NCBI GenBank assembly: GCA_001466705.2
Contig: LATX02000202.1
Location: 248,001-312,000, forward strand
Direction of reading: 5' to 3'
DNA length: 64,000 nt
From: Moniliophthora roreri
Taxonomy: Eukaryota; Basidiomycota; Agaricomycetes; Agaricales; Marasmiaceae
The notes under the pieces are model-generated. The model saw only the letters and a list, made by a program, of their open reading frames with translations. It ran no database searches and was not told the DNA's origin. A program made the position numbers and the translations under genes. Within the stretch, counting starts at the first letter, position 1. Each line of letters begins with the position of its first letter. Positions 46,616 to 58,224 of this stretch are shown here, one piece after another.

Positions 46616-48710
46616 TCAACACACACCCTCATACCCAGCAGTACCTTGATACGCAACATACTCTGGCGAATCAATAGCTATCGAAGGTGGATAAGCCATC
46701 GCAAACGACGGACGGGTCATATCTATCGTCGTCGAGTCTGCAACAGCAGCAGCAGCAGGAGGTACATCATAACCCTGAACATGCGCCTGTTGTTGATCAT
46801 ACGCCGCCTGCTCAAACGGTGCAACTTCCTCTTGAACATACACCGGCACAGGTACAGGATCAAGCGGAGACACAGCAGGTACAACCGGACTCCCACCACC
46901 AACACCAACAGCACCAGCATTCTCACGCGTCGTCTCTTGAACACCAACCACCGCCGCCGCTCCAAACCCAAACCCAGGATTAAACAACGACGTATCCACA
47001 TCAGGTAACGGCTCATCATCTCTAACCAACTCTCCCTGCGCTTGAGCTTGTGTCGTCGATGGTATAGCTTGATTCGTACTAGGCAACCAGCTCGATCCCC
47101 AAGCAGCCCATGAATGAGAATCGGTTCCCCAACTTCGTCTCATGCCTTGTGCGGATGAGGCTCTTCGTCCACCGAGAAGCATACGATGTTCGTACGAGAT
47201 GGATTGGCGGGGGTTGCCAGTGATACCTAGCCATTGGGAGAGACCGAATGACATGCGGGGGTTGAACTCGGTGTCGGAGGCGTAGGCGCTGAATGAAGGG
47301 AGTTTTTGAGTTGGTTGAGGGGCGTAAATCTGTCCCTGTCCCTGTCCCTGCTGAGAGTACTGGGAAATACCCAAAGGAGGGAAATGTGAAGGCGAAGGAG
47401 AAGGGGGACGGAACTCTCCAGGGGCAGTTGTATAATCCTGATGCTGAGGCTGAGGCTGCTGAGGCTGCGCGTACCACCCATACATGGACATATCAACATC
47501 CATGGCGATACCTGATCCCATAGGCGGTACACTAGACGGTCTACGTGTCATGATTCCAGCGCTCCATTGGGAAGACGATGATGATGGGTATTGAGAAGGT
47601 AGAGGTTGGGGTTGCCAATCGATGGGAGCGTTGTTATCGAATGGGTTTGACCAACTCGGAGCGGGAGATGATGCAGAGGAAGATGAACTCGGGACGTATA
47701 GTTTGGAACCCATGCCGTCGTCGGCGCCGAACAGAGTCGTGGCGTCTGATGCGGATACGGAGGTGTTGTCGTTTTCCCATTCGGTTTCGGAATCGGAAGA
47801 TGGATCGAATGAGCGTTGAAGGCGGACCTGTGCGGTTGGTTGGTTAGTTATGTAGGGAAAAGGAAAAAGAAAGTGTGCGCACCTTTTCATCATACTCTGC
47901 CATTTGATCCTGTAACGCATCCCCACGAACGCCCAATAACAACAACTGAGTCAAGAAATCATCTCGAGCTTGCTTCGCTGCCTCTTCTCTTGCTTGTCTA
48001 CGAGAACTCTTTCTTTCTCCCGGTTGAGTGCTGATTTGAATGACGGGTTTGGGTTTTTCAATGGTCGGCGTAGGTAAAGTGCTGGCGGCGGTGATGGCGG
48101 CAGCAGCAGCAGGTGCAGCCGCGCCCTTGTTCTTCTTCTTGTGTACAGGTTTAAACTTGTAATCTGGATACTCCTTCTTGTGCTGTTCCTTTGCGTGCTT
48201 GGCTTTGATTTCCCAGATACGTTTGTCCTGTGCTGGAAGGGAGCGCCAACAGTTGCCTTAAAAATAAACCCATGAGCGCGCGCGCGCTGTGTGGTGACGT
48301 GGCAAAAGATACACACCGATAATCCGACTGAGTGAGCTGTGATTTGTTTCTATACTGCCTGGAACGTGCTTTTGCTTGACAAAGTCTGCTCTAAAGAGCA
48401 TGAACGCGTTTGGGGGACGTGGGATGTAACCTTGAGAACGACGTTTACCGGGTGGTTGACGACGTTTGGTGGCTGTTGTTGTGGATTGTTCCTCGGAGGG
48501 AGGGAATAAGCCTGCGTCTGTTTCGTCGAGATCGTCTGTTACATCTCCAGTAGAAGAGGAGTAGGATACGGGGGTGACGTTTGGACAGAAAGTGAGACGA
48601 TGGGGAAGGGACGGGACGGTGATAGCAGAGTAGGTGCCTGGGAGAGTTTTTGACGGAGGAGCAAGGAGGTGTGGGAGGGAAGAACGACGACGACTACGAG
48701 TGACTGGCAT
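46616..48710 (-). CDS. HMG-box (MATA_HMG-type) transcription factor, 659 aa, three exons
   Basis: The exons are 48710-48317, 48256-47883 and 47827-46616, separated by 60- and 55-nt GT-AG introns in consistent phase. The HMG box spans residues about 95-170: YIPRPPNAFMLFRADFVKQ, SSLSRIIGNCWRSLP, then KRIWEIKAKHAKEQHKKEYP and YKFKP. The IPRPPNAFxLFR opening is the fungal sex- and mating-type HMG class (Ste11, Prf1, PCC1-like), which binds DNA sequence-specifically in the nucleus. Intron 1 interrupts the box. A Lys-rich segment and an Ala-rich linker follow. The C-terminal 400 residues are Pro/Gln/Ser-rich with QPQQPQPQHQ and QGQGQGQ runs, typical of activation domains. A GA-rich 5' leader (48712-48760) precedes the ATG. 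Which named factor it corresponds to cannot be settled here. Confidence 0.86.
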
Positions 48711-49953
48711 CTCTTCTCTCTATCTCTCTATATCTCTCTATCTCTCTGTCTGCGGAGATTGTAATTGGGGGAGAGAACAATAAGATGCGAAGAACAATAA
48801 ACCAAATCATATAAGGCCCCGGAGAAGAGTTACTCAATCTAAACAGCAGGACCCCAGACACCTAGTCATATCTCTCTCTCTCATCTCGTGGCAGTGAAGC
48901 GTCATCCATCCCATCTCTTCAATGGCTGTTCATGACCAGGGCGACCATCTCCATTACAGCTATCCCATCCAACTACCATACTCTTCCACTCGTAGAAAAA
49001 CACTTTTTTTTTCCTTCGAGTACGCTCTTCGGGGTCCTTGTTATCAAACGACATCCATCTTCACCTGACCTCGGCGAACACTTCCCAATATAGACGCAAC
49101 CTTGTCATTCCTTGTTTTGGTTGAATGTTTATATTCCTCTAGAATGGATACACCCTGCAAGACGAGAGTACCACAAGGTGCAACAATGTCTCCTTCTTCT
49201 CAAAAAAAGGCATCCAGCGTACACCCGACATATATCCTCCAAAGACCACTATGGCCCTACACAGACCCATTCACACGTCGTTTTTCCCAATTTCCCATCG
49301 CCTCCATCGTCTCCGGCACGCATTCTTCCCTGCGTCCTCTTCCTCGCTTACCACTCCGCCCAATCTCCGCATCTCCCCGCCTCCCTTCAACTTCCATCAC
49401 CTCATCCCACCCACCCCATTTAGAGCATTCATTGTATTCTTTCATCCCCATACTCCTTTTTGCACCCGTATACACGGACCCACACGCGCCCCCCGTACCC
49501 CTTGTACCCTTGTACTTGTTTCCGTAATTCCCTCGTGGTCGACGTATGCAACCCTCTTCTTCTTCCGCTTTTAGGCGTTCGTTTATCCCATGTACGCAAT
49601 CCCGGCTCTTCAAATACAACAACAACAACAGCAACTTTGTGAGTACAAGGACCCCGTCTTCTCGTGAGTCGGACCTTGTACTCTCGAGCGAAGTATTGCT
49701 ATCATTACGGTACTGTCTACTCTAGTGACTCGCACGTCGACTGTCGACCCGTCAATCAAACTTGTCAATCCGCTCCGCTCTTCATTACCGCAATTCTCTT
49801 CCGGATTCCGAGAGATTTCCGGTCAATGCGTGTACATCTCCCGAGTAGTAAGTGCTGTTTTTTTTTTCCCCAACGAGTATTAGTATGAACTTGTTGTCTT
49901 GGTAACAGTGGAAACTTGAATACTTGATTGCTTACATAGTACTATTATCAACT
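48711..49953. other. Intergenic with pyrimidine-rich tract, HMG-gene promoter
   Basis: An ATCTCTCT-type microsatellite lies at 48715-48760 and 48870-48885. The plus strand between 49230 and 49530 is C/T-rich and accidentally open in several frames. This is read as promoter or leader of the minus-strand HMG gene, not as a coding region. Confidence 0.45.
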
Positions 49954-50056
49954 TCCCCCTTAGCTCAGCGGTAGAGCGCTTCACTAGTATCCACCACCAA
50001 TCGTAGGCTTACGATACAGGATGAAGAGGTCAGTCGTTCAAGTCGGCTAGGGGGAA
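49954..50056 (+). tRNA. tRNA-Thr(AGT): tRNA-Thr (anticodon AGT) with a 31-nt intron
   Basis: The acceptor TCCCCCT (49954-49960) pairs with AGGGGGA (50049-50055). The anticodon AGT is at 49986-49988 with T33 and A37 in place. The intron is 49990-50020 (31 nt) and contains a small hairpin, ATCGTA-GGCT-TACGAT. The body equals the copies at 4090 and 46247. Discriminator base A; a T-rich stretch just downstream could terminate Pol III. Confidence 0.94.
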
Positions 50057-50099
50057 ATTTTTGTTGCTTGTGATTGTTTTTGTTTTGTTTATACCTTGA

Positions 50100-51460
50100 G
50101 TCTCGGTTTCCCTGGACTGGGCATGGTTGTTGCTTCATACGCTGCTGGTCCGTCGTCTCTCTTTCAGGCCCGCTATAAATTCAGATTTGTGATCTGCCGA
50201 GTTATCATCGTCTGCTTTCTTTTTCTTTGTGGCGAGTTCCATCACGGCGCTAGAGAGGAAGAAAAAACATTTTGTTTTTTTCATTTCTTCAAATGCTGCA
50301 CCTATACTCAGGCCGAAAAAAAAAAAAAAAAAAAGAGAGAAGCTCATTGATTGACTCATGGGAAAAGTGACAGGACTCGGGGTGTTAGGTTGGTATATGC
50401 GACGATAATAAGACTTGTCACATTTTTTCCAGAGTGTGTTGCATCCTTGTATTTCTCACATCATTTCTGATTAATGGTAGTACATGGACCGGTTGGGCGA
50501 ACACTCCTAATCAGTGTCATGTCTTTCCGACTGCCATAGGATCCCATCAGATCCGCGTTTTTGTTGCCGTTACGTCAAATCTTTGTTTACCAGTTTGTCA
50601 ACTTTTTTTTTTTTTTTTTTTTTGCTAATCTGGTTTTGAACACGTCAGTTTGGTATTCAGGAGCTTTCTTCCCCTCTCAAAGGATCTTGTCATTTGGTAT
50701 CGAGATCAGGATAGGTCGTTGAAAGCTCCCTCCCCAAAAATCTACCAGTGGAAACTGTCTAAGCTACCGTATTGATCGGTGCGTATTGAAAATCTCATCG
50801 CCTCTCTTTACACACAGACTCCAACAGATTTAAACATAGGACCCAGGGTGACGTTACGTTGAAGACACATCATAGAAGATCAGGTACTAGTACAACTATA
50901 CTGGTCAATGTCATTCACTTACAGCAGTATTGTTCTAAAATCCCGTCCCCGTCGCAATCTTCTTCAGACAGCGGAACTTTCTGCTCGTCGCCACACATCT
51001 ATGCATTTGTCAAGATCTAAATTGCACCTCATGGACCATAGTGTGAATAAATCTCATGCTGGACCTATCATGCCCTTGGTTTATTGTTATCGAAAATGAA
51101 ACCAAACCTGAACATTAGTGCAGTCTTTCTTGTGTCTTGGCTCGGTGTAGTAGGGGGGACCGGGGCACAGAGCAGAGGTTCTAGGCCTGTTTGGCTGTGT
51201 TTGGCATGAGCTTCCGGTGTGTAGTTCTACATTTCCGTTGGACGTAGTTTGCTCGACATCCAACAACCAGCAGCATTGTCTTTGGCATCGCGATAGCCAG
51301 ACCACCCAGCCCTCCCCATCGGACGATACACATACTTTCTTGTTCGCTAGGGAATACTCAAGGGGTATTTGGGTATTTTTTGTTTATCTAACAAAGGCCC
51401 AGTCGGGGGTGTCAAAAACTTTTTGAGTCTGTTCCCTGAACTGGGAAAACTCACGTGTTC
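50100..51460 (+). repeat. Tandem array copy 1 of a degenerate unit
   Basis: Blocks shared in order with copies 2 and 3: TTCAGATTTGTGATCTGCCG (50178), a GGGGTGTTRGGTTGGTATAT block (50378), a CTTGTCATTTGGTATCGAGA block (50686), CCGTATTGATCGGTGCGTAT (50768) and GAAGATCAGGTACTAGTACA (50875). No conserved reading frame was found. It contains an inserted short element at 51146-51317. Confidence 0.75.
51146..51317 (+). mobile_element. Short unclassified element, 172 bp, with near-perfect 5-bp flanking repeat
   Basis: It begins TGTAGTAGGGGG and ends CCCTCCCC. Flanks are CTCGG and ATCGG (4 of 5 match). The sister tandem copy at 53783 has the uninterrupted CTTGGCTTGGACGAC, the empty site. A second copy is at 61072-61237. 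Confidence 0.7.
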
Positions 51461-51489
51461 AAATTTCGCGTCATTATGTTGGTTGCTTT

Positions 51490-53820
51490 TTCCCCTTCTT
51501 TCGGGCCTGCTAGAAATTCAGATTCGTGATCTGCCGAGTATCATTGACTGGTCTTTTTTTCTTTCCTTTGTGGCGAGCTTCATTATGGCCTAGAGAGGAA
51601 GAAAAGAACATCCATTGGTATGTTCATCCAATGCCAATTCATTAGTAGTGGACATATAAAACACTCCCTTTTGCACAGTATACCTCGTGTCGGAATACAG
51701 CTGCTCTTGATGGGGCCCAGCCTTTTTGTTTCAGTCCAGGTACGATTTCGGGATTGCAGAGTTCAAGTACTGACTCGTTTCGTACAATTTCTCATTTGAA
51801 TCCGCCGGACGGCATCCATTCCACCCACCACCTGCAACTGTACGTGCGTTTCCCAAGAAAAAGTAGGGTCCTGATACAAACGTGCTTTTTCTCGAGACTC
51901 GTTGTTGCGGTTCCGGTTCATGATTCGGCGGGTCAAAGTGAATGCAAGGCTGGGCATTATACATGTTCATCTTTGCCTTCCTCTCTTTCTTTCTACTCAC
52001 AAAAAAAAAAAGACAAAGATCATCAGTTCAGCAATAGGACGAGTTCGAGTTATAGTATGTTTTTCCCAAGTTTGCAAAAGAAAAAAGACTGTCCCGACTC
52101 ACATGTTGCTTTTTTTTTTCCCGCTCTTTGAAGGCTCGAATATTGAATCGTTCGTCCCTTTTTCTGTGATGAGAATTTGCTACTCTAACGGAAAGCTCTT
52201 TGCGCGGTACGCTCATACTTTTCGTAGATGCCAAACCATACCACAGGCCCGGTTCAGCTTGGACTTGCAATTTGCCATTTAAAGATTGTTCCGCCGTAGT
52301 TACAATCCTCACTGACGGTTATCAGATTAAATTTTCTCGGGGTCATTGCTTGCATTAAAGCTCAGGCGCGTTCATTGTTGGTGGGTAAAAACTACTGTTT
52401 TCCTCTTAAATTGGTGGGTTGAAGACTAAATGGTCCCCGAGTAACTTGCGTGTGTATCTCCAAGTAAGCTATGTTTAACAGGTCCGAACGGTTGATATAT
52501 ATATTTCCGTTTCAGAGTACGGTATGTCCAAACACTTCACCTATCAAATAATCCTCCGAGTTTAGCGTCATCGGGCCAAAAAAAAAAAAGCGTGATGCGT
52601 GTCTTGATCGACTCATGAGAGAAGTAGCAGGATTCGGGGTGTTGGGTTGGTATATGTGACGATAATACGACTTGTCATGTTTCTTTTTTCTGAGTGTGGT
52701 GCGTCCTTGGATTTCTCCCACATTTAACACACTCACAACCATTAATGGTAGCACACGGACCCTTGAGCAAGCACTCCTAATCAGTGTCATTACTTTCCGG
52801 CTACCATAGGATCTCATCCAATGCATATTTTGTTGCCGTTCCGTCAATCCCTGTTTCCCCCATGAGTAATCTATACGGTACGGTGACGGAGATATCGTAC
52901 CCATTTTTGACTGTCCCTTTGTACGGTCGTATCCGTATACGGATACAGCAAACAGCTCTATTGCTGTTCCATGATTTGATAGCTTCTAATCCCACGCATC
53001 ATATGTACGCGTTCTCATGAAACACAGAAGTCGGTGAGGGCGGGCGGGCAGGCAGCACGCGCCCAATTTGACAGATGGTTGCGAATCCTATGGCTTGAAA
53101 GATCCGGCCTTCAAGTGGCTCAGCGCACGTCACTTGATTACCTGTTTGAGGTCTACGGCTCGAAGAAGTACCGGTTCGTCAACTTTTTCTTGCTAATGTG
53201 ATTTTGAACATGTCAGTTAGCATTTGGGAGCCTCAAGTTCTTCCCCCCTCCGACATTCGATTCAAAGGACCTTGTCATTCGGTATTGGGATCAAGATAGG
53301 TCGTTGCAGCCCCCCAATCTACCAGTAGAAACTAAAGATATCCAAGTCACCGTATTGATCGGTGCGTATCGAGCTCGATCACATCGCCTTTCATCACGTT
53401 GTATATTCTACAACAACTATCTTTGGAATGAATTACCTCTTTCTTTACACACAGACTCCAACAGATTTAAACGCAGGGCCTAGGCGACGTTACGTTGAAG
53501 ATGCATCATGGAAGATCAGGTACTAGTACAGATATACTAGTCAATGTCGTTCGCCTACAGCAGTATGTTCCAAGTCCCGTCTCCGTCGCAATCTTCTTCA
53601 GAAGCAGAACTCTCTGCTTGTCGCCACACATGGGATCGAGTCAAGATCTGAATTACACCCTGTGGACCGTGGTGTGACTCATGCTGCACCATCGCCTTGG
53701 TTATTGTTATCGGGCAAATGAGATGCTTCAAATCCGAAACTGGAACTCAATATGAATCAGTCTTTCTTGCTTCTTGGCTTGGACGACACACATGCCTTCT
53801 TGCTTGCTGGGACGCTTTGA
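51490..53820 (+). repeat. Tandem array copy 2, with insertions
   Basis: Homology to copy 1 runs 51490-51610, is interrupted by roughly 0.98 kb of unrelated sequence, resumes at 52595-52856, is interrupted again by a 313-bp block, and continues 53170-53820. The order of blocks is preserved. Confidence 0.72.
52857..53169 (+). mobile_element. 313-bp inserted repeat, second copy inverted at 56172-56453
   Basis: Copy 1 of the array reads CTTTGTTTACCAGTTTGTC (about 50581-50599), whereas here CCTGTTT and ACCGGTTCGTC are separated by this block. The block starts CCCCCATGAG and ends CTCGAAGAAGT. It has no clear inverted termini or target duplication. Confidence 0.65.
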
Positions 53821-54702
53821 TCATGGTTGTTCCGGCTGCGAAAAAAAAAAATTGGATTCACATACCCACGCCAGCGATCGGCTAATTGGTCCATCGCCAC
53901 TTTACTGATGCGTTGCCATGCGGCTGTTGCCATTGTAATTTTTCAAGTTTGTACGATTCAGAGACAGCATACATCGTCGAATTGAGGGCTTACTGTGAAT
54001 AAGTTTCAGAGGATTTCTTAAGCCTAGGTATTGGATGATATATGTCCTCTTCTTCCTTTTGGAATGTATGAATGGATGCAGGCTAGAGACTGTCGGCATG
54101 GGCGTGTGAAATGCTTTGTCATCCAACTTTTTCTTGATGGGACGAAAAAATCACAGCTGTCATTTAGCACGGTCAGGTGCTCGTTCTCAGACAAGTATTT
54201 TCGTCTTTATCGATCAACCAAGTTCACGCTGCCTCTATAATACCTTCCAAACTGTGACCATTCTCGCTGCCAGGATGAGCCGGAGAAATTCAGAGTAGGG
54301 AGATACGGGTCCGGGTTCAACGTTCAACTTTCTCATGCACCACTCAAATCTCAATCTCATTGTCTTCATTCCAGGACCCGCAGTTGTATTTTAAATTCTA
54401 TACAGCTGGAATGTGCCGCAGTGTCCGATAAACATCAATTGAACTAGTTGACGACTCCATACCGTTACGACTATCGACATCGTTTACGACATCTTTTCCA
54501 ACTTGAAGCTAGACCTTTCCAACGAATGACCCGCGACAAATGCAACGTTCATCATGTTTGCTGCGTCAAACGCGAGTAGGTAAGTGTTATGCCATGAATC
54601 ACATTGGAGAACTGATATGGAAGAATGATTGGATGAATTGAAGATGGCCGCCTTGATGTTTCGAGGTACGTTGTTGATTTTCTTCGGTAATTGACGCATT
54701 CT

Positions 54703-55640
54703 AAATGGCGAGAAGTAACCGGACTCTGAGTGTTGGGTCCTCGTTGGTATATACGATGAGAATGCGTCCTTACGCGGTACTTATCGTCCTTGTATCTCTT
54801 GCGTGCGCTTGCAGCGCCTTATCCAGGGCGCACTTGAGTTTTTGGGAGTCCGTCTATCTTTGTTCATTCAAACAATCCCAAATACCAACGGAAAAAAGTC
54901 CGCGGATCGATGTGGATGGTTTTAAACCTGCCGTCTCACTGTGTTGCATGGAATCTCAGATCTAATGGATGTTTCATTGCCGTTCTTGTGAGTCCTGTTT
55001 TCAATTAGGTTCATTCCTTTCCATAAGGTTGATATAATTTTATGTACTTGGTGGAGGCGCCATCTCTATTCCTGTTGACAGGAAGCTTGGTACGACATTC
55101 GGAAGCGATGTGGCGGGTACAAGGTGAGCTTTTTATGCTTCCTATTGCAAAGTCATTCTGAGCTGATGTTGGAAGCTCAACACTCTGGCTTTGAGCATGT
55201 CAGTCAGCATCCAGGAGCCCTCTCCACCACAATAGCATTGGGATTAAGATGGGCTGTTATTGTCCCACAAGCTGTCTGAAAAATCAAGATGTCCGAGTCG
55301 CCGTACTGATCGGTGTGTGTAAATAAAGGTCAATTATCTTTGTTGGAATGAATTACCTTTCTTACATGCAGGGTTCAACAGGTTGGAGCTCACGATGGGC
55401 ATTTCAAGGGTGATGTTATACGCGTTTGTGTCGCTGAGCTATGATTGAAGACCCATCAACAAAGATCAGGTACTGGCACAACTGTACCAGAGAATGACAT
55501 TCTCCTACAGCGATATTATGATGCACATGCCTATTGCATCTTTCTTCTTCAGAAACAAATATCGTTCACACACAAGGGTCGCCACACATGTATTGTTCCG
55601 CATTATCAAGATATACCTGATGATACGATGATCAACAGTT
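54703..55640 (+). repeat. Tandem array copy 3, most diverged
   Basis: The blocks recur in the same order: GTGTTGGGTCC...TTGGTATATACG (54730-54752), CCGTACTGATCGGTGTGTGT (55303) and AAAGATCAGGTACTGGCACA (55460). A frame at 54705-54965 begins with a hydrophobic leader-like segment, but it is not conserved in copies 1 and 2 and is not called. Confidence 0.65.
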
Positions 55641-57603
55641 GACACCCTCGCTTCATCTGTCAGCCTTTGGAATCGGAGCGACGTGACGTCGGACGAAAAT
55701 CAAGCAGCTGATGTTCAGCAAACGGTTAGGCCGAATGTTTGCTTTGCGGTACCAAGGAAACAACCATCAGGATTCCTTTCAGCCCTCACGCGGAAATCGC
55801 TTCCTTCATGATTCCCTCTTTAGGAACATATCCAAACAATGCGGCGGAGACAAGGCGTTGATCAAGTAGTAGAAGCTAGAACAAATCAACCCAATCCACA
55901 AGTAAGTGCTTTCGTCATTGTTTTCAGGGCCTATGCATTGTCGCCTGAGAAACGGAAAAATTGCACCTTGCGCCTCTCATCCTTCAGTATCAGCACCCTC
56001 CGGTGTGACAGGAGATAGGATCTCAATATGTCATTCTCTAACTGATCTTCCGGCTTTGTCACAACGGTTATTGAATAAATTGTAGATGCCTCGACTTTCG
56101 GCCAGCGTGTTACACAGTAGTTGAGTTGCTAACTTTTTATATCTTCTTCGATGAGGGCCGCGTTACTGACCACTTCTTCGAGCCGTAGACCTCAAACAGG
56201 TAATCAAGTGACGTGCGCTGAGCCACTTGAATGCCAGATCTTTCAAGCCATAGGATTCGCAACCATCTGTCAAATCGGGTGCCTTGCTGCCTGCCCGACT
56301 TTTGTGTTTCATTTTGAGAACGCGTACATATGATGCGTGGGATTAGAAGCTATCAATTCATGAAACAACAATAGGGCTATACAACCGTACAAATGAAAAG
56401 TCAAGAACGGGTACGATATCTCCGTTACCGTACCGTATAGATTGCTCATGGGAGACCTTTCGGAGACGGAGACGGACGTAATTACTGGTTTACGGCGGTA
56501 TGTCAGTTGTCTACCTCCACCTTTTATTCTTTGATGACCTTGGAAATTCCTGAAAAAATGCAGGCGGGTCCTGAAGACCCCAGTAGGCACACGCTTAAAG
56601 CTCTAAAGTGGTCAACGCACTCATTTTGATCTTGCCTCCTACTTTCCACTAATCAGGGCTTTCCCGCATATACGGCCATATCGGCCATGTTACGAACGGG
56701 TTTGGACGAGTCCAGACCGTCCCATCAGTCGTCCCGTTTCAGAGACGGCTACGATGGCCGTACCGTATATACGGCGATGGCGAACAGCTCTGAACAGCAA
56801 TAGGAGCGAAGCCCTATTACTGACGCGATCAAGGCGGATTGAAGGCAGGAAGGCGTGATTCCCAACAGTCGGTGCGAGGGTAGCAATACTTTAAGGGTGT
56901 TATCTCCACCGATAGATGGCGCAGCTGATGAACCAAATTCCAGGAATGACAGCACCTGTTTTTCCCGTCGCCTTCGGGTGCATCTAGTCCTTTTCAACAA
57001 TGTCCTCATATCTTTCCAGACCCGATTGTAAAGGCGTTCTTTCTTTGTGGAATGTGTCGGATAGCTTGGATTGACCTTCTGATGCAATGGGTAAGGTCTA
57101 AGTATAATATTGTACCGCCTTGCTCATCTCGTAATATCACGCAAGATTCGGGACTCGGGAACCAGCAATCATTGAAATGGTCAACGCTACCTCCGCCCAA
57201 ACCAACTTTCGTGAATGCGCTGTGAGGATAAAGCTGGGGAGTCCATTGAATCATATAGTGAATAGCGGCGCAGGCCGCACACCGACATGATGGCGCAGCA
57301 GAAGGTGGGAAGGCAGACTTCTCAACAACAGCATCGGGAGAAAGTGGGTGACAAAATTCTAATATGATGTATTCTTTCCACACTTTTACTGACTTCGTGA
57401 TGAGGCAGCCGATGAGCATCGGGGGAAGCAAATTTTAGCAAGGTGAATCCGTTGTGTATACATTCGTTCCTTCGGACGTTTTCCTGAAAGCTAGATTACT
57501 CTTCTAAATTATTTTGCTATGTGCAAGCTAATGTACATTTCTATTCATTTTCTATTCGTCAATCTCAAGCCTCATGATTACACAGCTTTCGCTCCATTCA
57601 TCA
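55641..57603. other. Intergenic with repeats, no gene recognised
   Basis: Apart from the inverted repeat copy at 56172-56453 and a TACGG-rich segment (56660-56780), only short overlapping frames occur. The minus-strand frame at 57006-57431 (141 codons) has no recognisable motif. Confidence 0.4.
56172..56453 (-). mobile_element. Inverted copy of the 313-bp repeat
   Basis: Read on the minus strand this segment follows 52857-53169 from CCATGAG to CGAAGAAGT with small deletions. It lies 3.3 kb away in opposite orientation. Confidence 0.68.
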
Positions 57604-58224
57604 TCACCTAAATTCCATTTCCCAAATGTCTCCCCCGAAAGTGCTCTTCCTCAAGCCAGCAAAGGATTTCGCACCATCACGACCCAAATATTCCAACCCT
57701 CGGCCCTGATCTAATGCTTGTCCAATCGCGGTAAGAACATCATAGACCGTCACATAATTTGGATTAACCATGGAACAATGGACAGTAATAATATCGACGG
57801 GATGCGGTAAATCTGGATGGATCAATGTCATTGACGGCAGAGAAGGCTCCGTTGCTGGGTCGGATAGGTAAGTGCTCGAAAAGTCATGGAAGATGTAGGT
57901 GTGAATTCGGAGTCTATGATGTAGTCGGATCTCGACAGGGATGAGGAGTTGAGATGGTAACGGTATGCAGCGCCTCTCACGAAGTCGGGCAGGTGGTTCA
58001 GGAGAATTGGGTAGTGATGATGGCTGACCAGGGGCAGGCACATGGCTCCGGATGATCAAAGCGGCGTTTGGAGGTGTTCGACACGGTGAGAGAATTAATG
58101 ATGATGTTATCGATAACGTTTCTGGAAGGGATAAATGTTGATTTGGGTACAGGGCACGGCCTGAAGGTAATAACGGCACCCTCCGCCACTTGGACGATTT
58201 GAGATCGTCTAACGATATGTGCAT
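57604..58224 (-). CDS. DUF6699-like protein E, 206 aa
   Basis: Single exon. The start MHISLDDLKSSK is colinear with paralog D; an in-frame Met at 58326 would add 34 residues. Conserved segments: RRCIPLPSQLLIPVEIRLHH, PSLPSMTLIHPDLPHPVDII, VHCSMVNPNYVTVYDVLTAI, YLGRDGAKSFAGLRKSTFGG and DIWEMEFR at the terminus. One conserved VHRS arginine is Cys here. Together with D it forms the most similar pair in the cluster. Confidence 0.7.
   Translation of the reverse strand: MHISLDDLKSSKWRRVPLLPSGRALYPNQHLSLPETLSITSSLILSPCRTPPNAALIIRSHVPAPGQPSSLPNSPEPPARLRERRCIPLPSQLLIPVEIRLHHRLRIHTYIFHDFSSTYLSDPATEPSLPSMTLIHPDLPHPVDIITVHCSMVNPNYVTVYDVLTAIGQALDQGRGLEYLGRDGAKSFAGLRKSTFGGDIWEMEFR

Noticed and set aside
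49102..49642. Several overlapping plus-strand frames of 60-141 codons
   Set aside because: They arise from C/T-rich DNA upstream of the HMG-box gene, have proline/serine composition in all frames and no domain.
54705..54965. 86-codon frame with a hydrophobic leader
   Set aside because: It lies in tandem copy 3, and the frame is not maintained in the other two copies.
57006..57431. 141-codon minus-strand frame with many Cys and His
   Set aside because: No regular zinc-binding spacing or known family; in repeat-bearing DNA.
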